From Acholoe squamosa (Eukaryota; Annelida; Polychaeta; Phyllodocida; Polynoidae), in NCBI GenBank assembly GCA_949317995.1, contig OX439041.1, positions 9,064,001 to 9,128,000 of the forward strand: a DNA stretch of 64,000 bases, given 5' to 3'. The translations under genes and the position numbers were made by a program. Within the stretch, counting starts at the first letter, position 1. Each line of letters begins with the position of its first letter. Shown here piece by piece: positions 22,520 through 33,804 of this stretch. The notes under the pieces are model-generated. The model ran no database searches, was not told the DNA's origin, and saw nothing but the letters and a program-made list of their open reading frames with translations.

Positions 22520-24766
22520 TCCAGTTTGGTGGAAATCCATGGGTTAAGGAGACTCCAAAGACCTTGGACAAATTAGTTGAGCAGGATATGGCCCATTCCG
22601 GAAGCATGACAATTAGGTCTGCATCCCAGGTCATTAATCCCTCATTCGGTAACTTGGAAGAACAAGAGTTGGTTAAGGAGGAGACTAGGATTCAAAATGA
22701 GGCTTTCAGGGATGAGGAGTTAATCAGAAAACAGGAGGAGCAAGATCAGATTATCCTGAAACAGAAATCGGAATTGGCTGCCATACAAATGGATGAGGCA
22801 AATAAGGCAGACATGGCCCGTCTTAAAGTTGCTCAGACTCTGACAACACATGGAGCAAGTAAAAACGCTACCAAAGAAGGGTTTGGGACTAAAATCACAA
22901 AGAGAGCTCGGGATATGCTTAAGAAGAGAATGAAGGTAGAAAATAAGGAAAAAGAAAGATCAGTAGGGAAACCTGTGACTGAAGATGATAGCTCAGAAAT
23001 AAGTACATCAGTAGGTCATAAATCTGAAGACACTGAATCAATTAAGGATGACACTGACAGTACCAGAGTGAGTGGGACTGGTCAGTTGACATCGATCATC
23101 TGGAAATGTACGATGATGATGACAAGATGACTCCAGATGAGAAGAAAATCCAAGCTAATGTCAGAAGTGGATTTAAGATGTTCATACCTAAGTATATGAT
23201 GGAGTGCAAGCAGAATAAAAAATATTTCAGTTGCCCTCCGCTCATTGATATGAATGGTGAGACGGATTTGGAAGAATGGATGCGGGCTACTAGGAAGGAC
23301 AAACCTTTCTACATGTTCTATGTTAAGTGGGTTGAGGAGACATTGGATAATCGGATTGAAGAATACTATGATTTTGATGCGTACAGTAAGATTAAATGGG
23401 CAATTGACTCATGAAGTGAGAAGGAGAATAAGTTGTGTCCATTCACTATCTGTAAGGACACCCCGATCAGATATTCCAGCCATATCCGTATCATCAGGCA
23501 TATCGTGGAAGAACATATGCATCACCTTCCAGAATACATATGCTATATGGATGTCGGTAGGACTGGACGTTTCTGTGAAGGTCTGAAAACATGTCGGATG
23601 GGGGAGTTGGTGAGACATCTGAAGGATGATCATCAGATGGGAGTGTTTGTAGCAGTGGATAAGGTATTAGATTTGCATCAGATGTTGTTGGCTGAGTGGG
23701 ATCGGTACAAAGTTAAGAATTTCGGTAGTCTGACAGCCAAGGTGCCCAAGTTCTGTCAGGTATCTAAGGTTGAAGCCAGATTTGAACTAAGAATGACGAC
23801 AGGAAGACTATGGATCGAGTCAGAACACTTTGAGAAGATGAGGAAATACTGGGGCGATGAAGCCTACAGGGATTCAAAGGGAGCCAGTAATGCAAAGCAA
23901 TCTAGGGTTTACCTGCAAGGAATGTACCTATTCCATGGGATTCAACGTCCGACTCCAGTAAGAATATCTGGAACGAGTTTGGAAGGAGGACGCTGTGACA
24001 GGTACCATCCAAGAGCGTCTAGTTCAGGTCAGGAGCAAGGTCGGAAGAATTTGAATTCCGGTATGGAACAGAGATCACCATTTGGATCTCTGCAGGGTGC
24101 AGCCCCACCCAGATTGTATTAGAAAACTAGGAAGGACTTTCCAACTCTAGGGACACCGGGAAAGGAAAGTCAGTGTCTGGACAGGTATGGTAAAACTAAG
24201 AAATCAGCCCCAGTGGCTGGTCCTTATAATGAGTTTAAGGTTCCCCAAGATGTCAGATATAGGGATATGGCACAATCTGGATCGTTAAGTTCTTCTGCTG
24301 ATTCAGGTTCAAGGAGGCGGAAACACGTTTCTGAATCCTCACGGTCTGAATCGGAGGGAGAACCAACACCAGTCAGAAGACCACCTACTAGGGATGCTGT
24401 TTTGTACCCCTTTGAGCGGATGAGTGATGAATTATTCAATGTAAGGAGGATGCAGTTAGGGAGTGGCAGAAGACACATGAGGAGATGGCAGTTTCGTATC
24501 TGAATAATGTGGTGCACTCAGTTGTACAACTGACGCAGAATGTTCAGAGTTTGGAAATAACCAGAATGGAGAGGGATAAGAAGGAAGAATTTGATCGTAA
24601 GTTGAAGGAAATGTTAAATAAGGAGAAAAAGGCAAATAAGAACAATGATTTTTGGAAGATGGAGGTAGCCAGAGCTAGGTCAGAAACTGATAAACAGATT
24701 GCTGAGAATGGTCTGGAAACAGAACCAGAAAAGCCTTATTCAGATGAAGAGGGTATTGAAGATTAG

Positions 24767-26359
24767 GTTATGAGTTAAGAAACAGTAAGAAATGTTAAGA
24801 TGTATGAATTCAGTACCTACCTAGAGGAGACGAGACGTATTCCCAAGCATGCTGATGCCGAGTAACTCTATCCTGAATAGAATTACTCCTAAATCTTGAT
24901 CATCGACGATGGATTTTGTGACCGTGGGATCTGTGGTAGCTGATTCAATGTGTAGTGACTATGTGTGATATGATGATATACTGATACATCAATCCACATA
25001 TGTTTGAACTTTTTGCTAAAGCACAGGATATGAGTGCTAAAGCATACATGACTACTAATGGATACTTTATTAACAATCAGGACACCAGGTGTGTATAACC
25101 AGCAGTGATTACGAATGCTGGAATATGAACAATAACTACAAAGTGAACTGTTCTATACGTGCAAGTTGAGTCTTGCTAATAGGATTACGTAAATGAACAT
25201 TACAACTTCAGTTCAGTTCAGAGACAGTATTGGATTATATGATTACACAGCTACCCTGCTACCACCGTAGGGAGGAAGACTTAGAACACCACATCGGGAT
25301 ATAGACTCTATGAACAATTTGCATATTGTTCTAATATATACAAAGCCTATATTATTTTAGTGATATTTGTACGGTATTCTACTACCCTGGTAGTTTACCA
25401 ATAGATAGGTATATCTGGCAAATGTTAAGACCAGATTCAGGTGTAATGGTTTGTATCGACTTAAATGTTGGGTGGCTTGTTGGCTCGCTTATCACTAAAG
25501 ACACCAACACAACACGAGTAGTTCGGGTTGGGCTAAGCCCCAGACTCCCCTACCGCTCAGGTAGGAATTTATTATGTTCTCTCTGTTATAGAACATACGT
25601 CTGGACTGGACTATGTCCAGTCTCCTTCTGCGGATCGTCCGGCTTCTTAGTAGAAGCTGGACGCAAGGTATGGTGCTGCCCCCTCTTGTACCAAACGGGT
25701 ATCGCGAAGCGACACCTGCTGGGCATAGAAGGAACGAGCACCACATGAGCGCGTCTCTCGGATGAAGCGCACTAATATATATACAACGATGCCGGCCCCT
25801 ACACAGGTTATTATACCGTGTGTGTTCATATTTTTTTCTTTCCGGTTAAGTAAGAAAATAATTAAGGATCTTGCAGGTATTCATATATATAATGTATAGG
25901 ATATGTACTATAGTCTGTACAGTAAATTATTTTTTCATAAAAAAAAAAAAAAAAAAAAAGCCATAAGGTCTAGAGGTAACACAATTATCAGGTTCTCAAA
26001 TCACTACTATAACTAGTAATATGTATTTGAAATTATGCGGTGCCAATGTAAAGATATTGATATTGATTTAGAATACTTCTAAGTATCTTTCAAGGTTGTT
26101 ATGTAAAATAACCTTAATTTCTTTATTCCCGAATGTTGTTGTTGGGTTTAATGTGTCCTAGGAAAACACTATTTGTGTGTCGGATATATGACTATTTATT
26201 ATCTGGTTGGATCGATGTAACACCATTACTATGATAATTCGGTATTATGTTTGTATACATCTAATATAATTATTACCAGATTAGTAAGCAGGCGACTCGT
26301 ATGCTAGCCATGTGCCCTAGTTGGTATAATTGTGTTAATACTATAACTTAGTTACTACC
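24767..26359 (+). other. 3' non-coding region of element B
   Basis: No ORF is supported. Contents: AT-rich sequence to about 25440, a run of stem-loops at 25573-25712, a poly(A) tract of about 20 at 25939-25959, and AT-rich sequence to 26359. The U3 of B's right LTR should lie at the end of this interval, but it does not match the U3 of the left LTR. Either the right LTR was rearranged or another piece of DNA is included. Confidence 0.45.
25573..25712. repeat. Four consecutive stem-loops
   Basis: Inverted repeats in a row: TATGTTCT/AGAACATA (25573-25597), GACTGGAC/GTCCAGTC (25604-25622), an 11-bp stem with one G-T pair and loop TAGT (25637-25662), and GGTATCGC/GCGACACC with one mismatch and loop GAA (about 25698-25716). 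Their spacing suggests a structured RNA element, but no known family is recognised. Confidence 0.5.
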
Positions 26360-26545
26360 CAGTAAGCACTTCCCTCCTCTGGTTACGAGAACTTACCTCG
26401 TAACTCATTGTCTGATTGTCTGAATACCCTGATATGAATACACTTGAACTTGGGAGCCCTTAGTTGGATTGTAAGCAGGATTCTGAAAAAAACCTTGTTG
26501 CCTCTTAGACATACAAACCCTAAGTCAGAATACTTGACCATTACA
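26360..26545 (+). repeat. Truncated 3' LTR copy of element B
   Basis: Matches 15490-15713 closely (CAGTAAGCACTTCCCTC... to ...CCATTACA), with an internal deletion of about 38 bp between CCTCTT and AGACATAC. Sequence upstream of 26360 does not match the left LTR, so U3 is missing or replaced. Confidence 0.85.
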
Positions 26546-27474
26546 ATTCTACACCAGATTGTCATAATTATCTTATATGACATTGCTTTGTATAATATTA
26601 ATTATCTGGTGCTATGATGGTTGCTTAAATGCATGATGATGTAATATATGTTTCTTTGTTCTTTTTCAAGTGTATAAAACAAAACGGTGACATATCAAAT
26701 GGTTTATAACATAGAACCTCTAAAGGATTAACTGGTTTAAACTAAAATGTCTCATTAGATAGTATGGTTACTTTTATAGTCTTTATCAAGAATAGGTACT
26801 TATCATGTTTTTAATAATAACAAACTCACTAGGATATTAATATGTGGTTTATTTAAAAATTTAATAGATCCGTTACACATATCTGTTATCCATCCACATT
26901 GTCGAATTGTATTGTCGTTCCTATTGTTTAATCGTGACTATTAATACTATCGAGTACGTTAATTACCTCTCATATGATACTCATATGAAAATGTTGTTGT
27001 TACATCTATCGTTATACCTCTTTTTTTAGGGTAAGACATAATGTAATGTTATCCCTATATAATAATATAATAGTTATAACTCCTGCCTAATGTCTGGGGG
27101 AGTAGTGTAGAGGTATTACATTATAACAATATGTACGGGTACCATCTGGCGTGGAGGGTGAGTCCAGTGGCTGGGTTTTCCTCAGTTTCCGGATAGGTGG
27201 CAGCACCGATCCGGGCCTGTGGGTACATCTGGTGACAAACACCAAGGTCCGTATATGAAGACCGGGGCTCAGCCGCTATGTCAGAGGCTCTCCAGGCCTC
27301 CAAGCATATAGAACTAGATGTCCATCAATATTAGCTGCCCCATCACAACCTTCCGGGTAGCCGCTAAGTGTCCTATAAATAAAATCCGTTGGTATACACT
27401 TGAATTACCGCCTTACTCTTTCTTCCCTAATCCGTAAGGCCTGAACCACCAAACTGGTAATACAAAAGATTACA
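26546..27474 (+). repeat. Right piece of the 3' LTR of element A
   Basis: Aligns along its length with the inverted LTR of element C (40420-41655). Shared blocks include TCATTAGATAGTATGGTTAC, AATGTCTGGGGGAGTAGTG, CCGGATAGGTGGCAGCACCG and the end ...ATTACA. A polyadenylation signal lies in TATAAATAAAATCC near 27370. This is the continuation of 15111-15268 across element B. Confidence 0.85.
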
Positions 27475-29295
27475 CTTTTTTTGATAGATGTATTGTAACT
27501 TTAATTCAGCCTGTGATATTCGTGATTTGTACATAGATTAACCATCCACACTTGATGTAGCCTGTGGCATTAAAATACTTGTATTTTAACATGATTTGTA
27601 CATGTAGTAAACCTCCAAATGTCCCATAGCCTATGACATTGAAATACTGGTATGTAACTCTTAATAATGTAGGTTTATCAACCCTTCAAACTCTAAATAG
27701 CATACATAGATTCAATAACCCCCCCCCCTATCTCCTGTACATGCATGCATAACATGGAGACAGAGTGATTATACATCACCTAGCTGAGGTATCAAAACAT
27801 GCTCATAAAACTTATGTACAAGGTGTATCCTGTGTATAAAGAATACCAGCCCGGGCTTGATTTCTGTAAGTTTTGTACTATTTAAATGTAGATGTACGCC
27901 ACCTGTAAAAGATGCCCTGACTTTCAATTAATGATCATCCATTCAACAAAAAAAACTCATTATATGTTGCACCTATCATAGCCAAATGCTATTTAAAGGT
28001 AAAAATATTATTTTCACATAAAATAACATATTTGTGTTAGCTGGGCATTCAATAAGGGATAGCAGGCCTTTGGCTGGCGACCTGCCTCTATGTTGGGGAC
28101 ATCATATAAGTTACCAGTCAATCATCCCCTGTTTTAACCCTTACTCACAAGAGGGCACAGAATGGATATAGTTTGTGATTGGAGAATAGAAATACTCCCA
28201 TCTAGTGGAGACCAAAAGTACTTCTCCCCATCATCTGGGGAGAGTGTCATCAGACATGGCCAGCGGGTATCTAGCCCTCAAATACCTGCAGGGACCAGCG
28301 TAAGCAGGCCTTTACCTCTACAGTAGATATTTTAGACGAGTGTGGTATCTATAGCTCTGTGTTCTGTCCAAGCTTAATTAGATAGATGTAAATCCCTGTC
28401 ATCAATAAACATTTAGAATTGCATTAAAAAAAGTTTCTGTCCTGTGCTTTTTTTTCACTTTTTACACCACTGAACAGGGAAATGTATTATATTATGGATG
28501 CAGGTAACTGTTGTTTGCCTAGGGACTCCCTGAGTCAAGGCTGCCGATTAGGCAGTGCCAACCAGACCTGACCAGATCTGACCTGCTCCAAATGGTACAT
28601 TTCATCACCCTGTGAGCTGCTCACATAGGTATATAAGACCCAGTGAGCAGCTCCCAGTCATCTATTCTACTTTCTCTTTATTCTACACACAGCCTCCCTA
28701 GCATCTAGAACCTACGACAGGTTGAGCCACAAGCTTAGGGGCAGAGCCTGCATGCTGGCGAGTGTATCATTGTTACCACCTATATGTACACTCTGTCATC
28801 ACGCAACAAACAAGGATCAAAGAACTTCTCTGGATTCAGTGTTCATCACAACATCGACTTGTAAGGGTTCATTGACATATACATGATTTATTAAACAAAG
28901 GGCCTAACTATGTAAAGAACTCTGAAAGACTGACTTCTATGTTACATACATGTATACTAGTAGCCCTAACTTTAAAGTCGAAGCGTTGGAACAGAACCAA
29001 CCTTGATATGTTCTCCTTCTCTTCTGGTCGGGTAGAGAAGACGGCTCAAGAACTCGATGGCCCGCTGATCGCCGATGTGTCACTCCTGCTACAGACCCTT
29101 CCCCTGTTTCTGCAGATGCACCTCCTGTTCCTCACGGAGGGCAGCTGACTCTATGTTCAGCTGTTTTTTACGCTCCCATTCATCTGACCCTTTCACCGGA
29201 AGGTGTTGCTGAAAAAGAAAAGCCCTGTTAAACTAACATAACTCTTTACTGGAGGTTCATGCTGACCCTCTGGGGGAGTACCTATCATATTCGTT
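27475..29295. other. Non-coding interval
   Basis: 1.8 kb with no supported gene. Visible: a C8 run near 27720, a TATATAAG near 28629 followed by unremarkable sequence, and at 29080-29213 (minus) a short stretch that could be an exon (TTTTTCAG acceptor, then QHLPVKGSDEWERKKQLN), with no partner exon found. Confidence 0.4.
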
Positions 29296-29440
29296 CTATT
29301 AAGCGCACCTGCTCTAATAAGCACACCCCTATCTTTTTACACCCAACAATGGTGTCAAATCAATGAAATGAAGTGTAAATATTAAGATTTTTAGGGGAGA
29401 AAAGAATGATTCTAGGCTTTTGGGGTGCGCTTTTTAGAAT
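29296..29440. repeat. Short inverted-repeat element (MITE-like)
   Basis: Left end has CTATTAAGCGCACC and CTAATAAGCACACCCCT (29296-29330). Right end has GGGGTGCGCTTTTTAG (29422-29437), its near-perfect inverted copy. The ~145-bp size and AT-rich centre fit a non-autonomous DNA element or fold-back; no coding capacity. Confidence 0.5.
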
Positions 29441-29599
29441 AATGCTCAAAAAAAAAGGTTTTGAGCATCTAACAATTAATTTTTTCACACATTTGCGCTT
29501 ATTACAAGGAATATGGTATATATTGGCACTACAGCGTCAGCATGTTGGGTGAATGCGGCCATGGGAAGTAACTTAATTCTGGGATTCACCCCTCTTTTT

Positions 29600-31480
29600 A
29601 AGGCCGGTAAGAAACCTTCTGGTCAGAAAACCAACAAACTCAGAATTACACCACACTGGTATATTAGGCCTCAAAGAATTAGTTGTGTTCAGGTAAAGCT
29701 ACCTACCCTAGTATATTGGCCCTACCCTACCTTTCTTATGAAGGTTTTAGGGCAAAATAAGATATTTCGGCTCTTATCGAGAGATGGAAGAATCTTGCCT
29801 TGCATTGGTGCAAAATATTTAGAACTGGCCTGAAAATAGCATTTCGACCCTCTTAAGTGAACACAACAATTTTTTTAGGCAATATAAGCAAAGAACTAAA
29901 CTTTTCATAGAAACAGAAGTCTAACTTGTGCTCTCTCCCTTACTGTTGTCTTTTGGTCGCCGCTTTTTCTTCGTCAGGACATGTAACTCCTCGGTTATAA
30001 GTCTTGCGATTCTTGAGAGAACTGCCGGTCCTTTGGTACACCCTGTTATCTTCCTTGTTCATTAGGTGCAGATATGGGGCCCACTGATCGACTGTTCTTT
30101 TCAGCTCTGGGAATGGGATCCGAGGCCTCTGACTCACCAAAGGGACAGGAAAAGGGAAAAGGCTCTGATTAGATTCCATCGTGTACATAGTGAAAATAAA
30201 GAAAATACCTGTACATGGAGCGAGAGAGATAAGACACCGTATTCAACAGAATACAGAGACTGTAATTGAAATATTGCATGGGGGGAAAAAAATTTCCTGC
30301 GCATACGGGAGTGCTCAGTGGGGTTGAGGGGGGTGGCATAAAAATTTGGGGCACTTCCCGAGGACGGGGGAAAATATTTTTCCCTCCCACCTACGACCGA
30401 GCTCCCTTAACCAAAAGTAACAAAAAACAGAGGACTACCATCTCGTATGAGAAGGGAACACTACCCGGTCAGAAACCTCAAATGTCAGGAGACTCCTACT
30501 ACATGTGGCTTCCCCTCAAACCAAGGAAGAGAGGGCAAAGAAGAAAGGAAAAAAAAGGGAAATAAAGGTGTCCATGTAAAGGAAGGGGGGGGAAGAGGCT
30601 CAGGGTCAAGGTAAGTTCCACACTGGCCTGTGTTCTTTGTCAAGACAAAATGAGAGGAGGAGGGGAAACGCTGAGTTTAAAACAACTAAGAAAACTTTCC
30701 AAGCAAGGACAACCCTAATACTACATGGACGATGGACCCCCCTACCTCTATCCCCAATGTGAGTCTGTTTTTGAGCGGTTTACAGCCTTAAGTTAGAGGA
30801 AATTTGGCTTCGTCAAGCAGAAAAGATGAGAAACATGACATAACTTACCGCCAAAAGTTGACCAATGAACAGGAAAAGGTTAGGCCTGGTGCTGGTGAGC
30901 GGCGAGTGGGGAGGTAGTACAATAAGAGACTGTAGGGGCGGTTTCGCCTGCTTTCTGCCCGAGCAGAAACCTCGTTGTAAAAGGATTCGTGGAAGAAGGG
31001 GGGGCAGGGGGAAGGGAGGGAGGGAGAAAAATTATCTCTTCAGGTAGAAGGAAGGGGAAAACATGGACTTCCTACAGGACCCCTGCAACAGAGTTAAATA
31101 CTGGAATGGAATATGCAAAGGTAAGGAGAAGGAGGGGATTTGGCCCGGTCAGAAAACTCTTTTCTCTTTTAGTGTCTTTCTTAGTCTGGAAAGGATTAAA
31201 ATGAAGAGGGAACAGAAGCAAAAAGATGGGCCCATGTTTTCTGAGTGAAAACCAGTGAAAGAAGGAACAGAACAGCCCAGTGAAGCATCACGGAGATGAC
31301 CGGTCAGAAACATTGATGCCATAAAGAAGGGGGAAAAAGGGGGGAAAAGAGAGAAAAAGGGGGAGGGGATAAAAGTGTCTCTGTCTCACTAATGTGAGGC
31401 AACTCTGTCCGGGAGGTTTTTGACCAAGGTTTCTGACCAAGGTTTCTGACCAAGGTTTCTGACCAAGGTTTCTGACCGAC
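29600..31480. repeat. Left cluster of the GGTCAGAAACC motif, with a 13-bp tandem array
   Basis: Dispersed copies of GGTCAGAAACC or close variants lie near 29619, 30465, 30962, 31146 and 31301. At 31414-31480 the reverse form occurs as about five tandem copies of a 13-bp unit (CTGACCAAGGTTT). The surrounding sequence is purine-rich and non-coding. The same motif recurs at 62.6-63.7 kb and was not noticed in between. Confidence 0.65.
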
Positions 31481-31840
31481 CCTTACAGAATGTTATTTTA
31501 GCCTCTAGTTTAAATTTGGTCACAGGAAGGTACTTTTTTTTTCTCTTCCTCCGTTCTTTTGGCAGCACAGGGGGTCCTTTGTTTTTGTCCCTATGCCATT
31601 GTTTTTGTCTCTCCTCTCTAGACTATCCTAGCTGTGTACCCTATCATTTTCACTGCATTTTTCCTCCTGCTGACAGAGAGAAAATGTTTCTCCTGACGTG
31701 TGTCCTACAATTCCCAGACCACTTAGTAGGTCACATTAAGCTATGGATGCCAGTATTTATCCTTGTTCCCAGTTCTCTACAGTTTTGGCTAAGGCTGTAT
31801 CTCTTCCACAGCATGATGGCAGGTCCAGAGCCTTTGACAT

Positions 31841-32772
31841 GTGTTGCCATCAGTGTAGAATTGAGAGTAGGGCATGAATTGTTTAGCTTCACTTAGTTAT
31901 AAAGTGATGGATTCACGGACATCCCCTCCCTACTATACATTATCAATGAATAGGGAATAGATATATCGAAGGAACAAGGCAGTTCACAAAAATAATAGTG
32001 ATATATCCAGAGAGAGATCTGATTTCAGACTTCTCAAATCTTGCAGAGTGGCTCCCCATAGTACTGTATACTGGTCACTTTCGACTCTCCTCTGTCTATG
32101 AATATGAAGTACGGAAATTGTATAGTCATTCTGTCAGCTGTATCATGTGGCTCTGATGACCATGAAAGATGTAGCCTAAACCTTGCCTACCCTCATTTTT
32201 GCTGAACTGGTGGCATCCATTATCTATTAGCTCCACACTAGCACCCTATTGTGTTAAATTATAAAAGTTGTGTGATAAATCTGGTGCTGAGTATGAAGCA
32301 GACCCTGCACTGTAGCTGTGTCAGAGACCTTGTCACAGCCATATATCAACCACATGATATTGTGTAGGGGCTGCTGAAAGTAGTCCGATCCTTTTACTAG
32401 TATACATACAGGTGCTTCTAGCTTGAGGCACTGATCTCATTTGCAATACTATCGCTATGGCACTGATCCCGATGCCAGAGGCAAGTGATTTGTGTTCACA
32501 GGGCTGTCCTAATCTGACGGCACACTTTTCTTTAGCACACTTTTCTATGTGTGTGTTGCCATCAGTGTAGAAGTGAGAGTAGGGCATGAATTGTTTAGCT
32601 TCACTTAGTTATAATCTGATGGATTCACGGACGTTCACTCCCTACTATACATTATCAAGGAATAGGGAATAGATATATCAAAGGAACAAGGCAGTTCACA
32701 GAAATAATAGTGATTTATCCAGAGAGAGATCTGATTTCAGACTTCTCAAATGTTGCAGAGTGGCTCCCCATA
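31841..32772 (+). repeat. Direct repeat pair of about 220 bp
   Basis: 31841-32060 and 32553-32772 are near-identical (starting GTGTTGCCATCAGTGTAGAA, ending GTGGCTCCCCATA), 712 bp apart. The second copy ends where the Ngaro-like element begins, so the element inserted into an already duplicated region. Confidence 0.85.
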
Positions 32773-32773
32773 T

Positions 32774-33073
32774 TGATCCTAGCGAGGGAAAAACAGGGAC
32801 AAGATAGCCACTTGGGCCTGCGCGAATACGCCGGCCTATTTATTAACAACTTAAAACAAAACAAGACTGGACTGAACTGTCTGGGCCTGTCTGTGCAGGT
32901 GAGTGGAGTGCAGGTGAGAGGTGAGTGACAGGTAGGGCACTGGGTCACACAGGTGGGAGGCCCCCTGGGTACCAATACCCCAAACAGGGTATGACAGCTG
33001 TTCGATACCATTGATCCTAGCGAGGGAGAAACAGGGACAAGATAGCCACTTGGGCCTGCGCGAATATGCCGGC
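32774..33073 (-). repeat. B1-A2-B2 terminal repeats of the Ngaro-like element
   Basis: B copies (TGATCCTAGCGAGGG...GCCGG) at 32774-32835 and 33012-33073 flank an A copy at about 32869-33011 that matches 37422-37565. About 33 bp between B2 and A2 (32836-32868) are unmatched. Confidence 0.9.
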
Positions 33074-33104
33074 AACTCCCAAACTAGGAGTAATTGTTCA
33101 TAAT

Positions 33105-33804
33105 TGTAGATTGGTACTTAGGCACTTAGACACAATCAGGTCCGTGTCCATGCGGAGGTGATAAGGTTTTGTGAGATAGATTAGGGCAGCCATACTTTTC
33201 CAGTTCCCCGCTTGACGGATGTCCTCCAGGGTGAGACCAATGCTATACATATAAAGTGCCCCTGAAGATAATGACCCACCGGGTTTGATGCCGAATCAGG
33301 GACGATGTTTGATTTCCGTAGCAGGGCCCGAAACGATACCACTACACTAGTCCATAGAACCCTCTCCTCCACCCGATCCAAGTTAAAACAGTCTGATAAC
33401 AATAATAAGTCCCGAAGAGTGAAAGACGGACGAGTCGGTTCCAGGTCACGAAGCCTACTGTGTATACCAGCTAGGGTGGCAATCAACTCAAACTCTGATC
33501 TAACATTTTTAATGTCGTAACCGGAATAATTGTTCAGAGATATCACTGCACTGATATAGTTCTGGATTGATCTATATTTCAGATCTGGAACCAAACTGAC
33601 TGCGTAGCGACACATAAGGGTTGTGTCTGTGGGTACTGCTGGGCATCGAATTGATGCACAGAACTTGATATATTTGCGCCACTGAGATGCTTTAGTCTTC
33701 CAGGTACTCGGCGCCCACGCCTGACTGCGAAGCTCCGCTGCGAGGTAGTCCAGTTCCCGGATTCGCTGACGGGCTTCTGCAACACAAAAAGACCGGTAAC
33801 TCAT
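33105..33804 (-). pseudogene. Tyrosine recombinase of the Ngaro-like element, internally deleted
   Basis: The 33804-33181 frame gives an N-terminal core-binding region (SQAWAPSTWKTKASQWRKYI) and the first catalytic Arg box (VSFRALLRKSNIVPD). Near 33230 the frame breaks. The final box is found in another frame (EDIRQAGNWKSMAALIYLT, the region with the catalytic Tyr in this family). The piece with the HxxR box is missing, so an internal deletion plus frameshift inactivated it. In the family this enzyme integrates a circular DNA copy by site-specific recombination. Confidence 0.8.

Larger units (their letters stand above)
20805..24766 (+). pseudogene. Element B third ORF: acidic N-terminus, zinc-finger pair, basic S/P-rich part, coiled coil; interrupted
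   Basis: The start at 20805 gives a hydrophobic stretch (MSYLWVLWVLVLVGM), then an acidic part with KMEVEKQ. Foreign or rearranged non-coding DNA occupies about 21150-22479. From 22520 the frame gives an E/K/Q-rich coiled-coil-like segment. From about 23155 comes a domain aligning with C and A: RSGFKMFIP, EEWMRATRKD, KIKWAIDS. The finger pair is at about 23435-23635: CPFTIC...HIVEEH (C-x4-C-x15-H-x4-H) and YIC-x10-C-x13-H-x4-H (...LVRHLKDDH). A downstream DLHQMLLAEWDRYK matches the LHQELMKEFD segment of A and C. A Ser/Arg-rich part and a charged coiled coil (24485-24766) follow. Frameshifts near 23110 and a stop at 23412-23414 break it. Confidence 0.8.
15269..26545 (+). mobile_element. Element B: Ty3/gypsy-type LTR retrotransposon nested in A's LTR
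   Basis: Bounded by an LTR at 15269-15713 and a shortened copy of the same LTR end at 26360-26545, both ending CCATTACA. The interior reads gag (5'-truncated), protease, RT remnant, RNase H, integrase with a basic tail, then a third ORF with zinc fingers. The flanks ATTATAC (15262-15268) and ATTCTAC (26546-26552) differ by one base and could be a decayed target duplication, although seven bases is longer than usual. Relative to A and C it is clearly diverged but collinear. Disabled by deletions, frameshifts and a YLDD to YLND change. Confidence 0.85.
5901..27474 (+). mobile_element. Element A: Ty3/gypsy-type LTR retrotransposon, interrupted by elements Z and B
   Basis: Gag (from 5901), pol, third ORF and 3' non-coding sequence run to 15110. 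The 3' LTR starts at 15111 (TGTCATG), is cut at 15268, and resumes at 26546, ending at 27474 (...GATTACA). The two LTR pieces align collinearly with the uninterrupted LTR of the sister element C, which demonstrates the interruption by B (15269-26545). The 5' LTR and gag start lie left of the window, beyond Z. The copy is dead, with catalytic changes in protease and integrase, several deletions and many frameshifts. Confidence 0.85.

Noticed and set aside
20805..24766. Third ORFs as retroviral envelope genes
   Set aside because: No membrane-spanning segment, fusion-peptide-like stretch or Cys-rich surface domain is visible after the N-terminus. Instead there are zinc fingers and coiled coils.
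15262..26552. Seven-base near-match ATTATAC/ATTCTAC as target duplication of B
   Set aside because: Not rejected outright, but one mismatch and a length beyond the usual 4-6 bp make it too weak to define the insertion by itself.
29080..30188. Possible minus-strand exons at 29940-30188 and 29080-29213
   Set aside because: Splice-like borders exist, but reading phases do not fit when joined and no domain is recognisable.
31414..31480. 13-bp tandem array as a CRISPR-like repeat
   Set aside because: The copies are contiguous without spacers and the DNA is eukaryotic.
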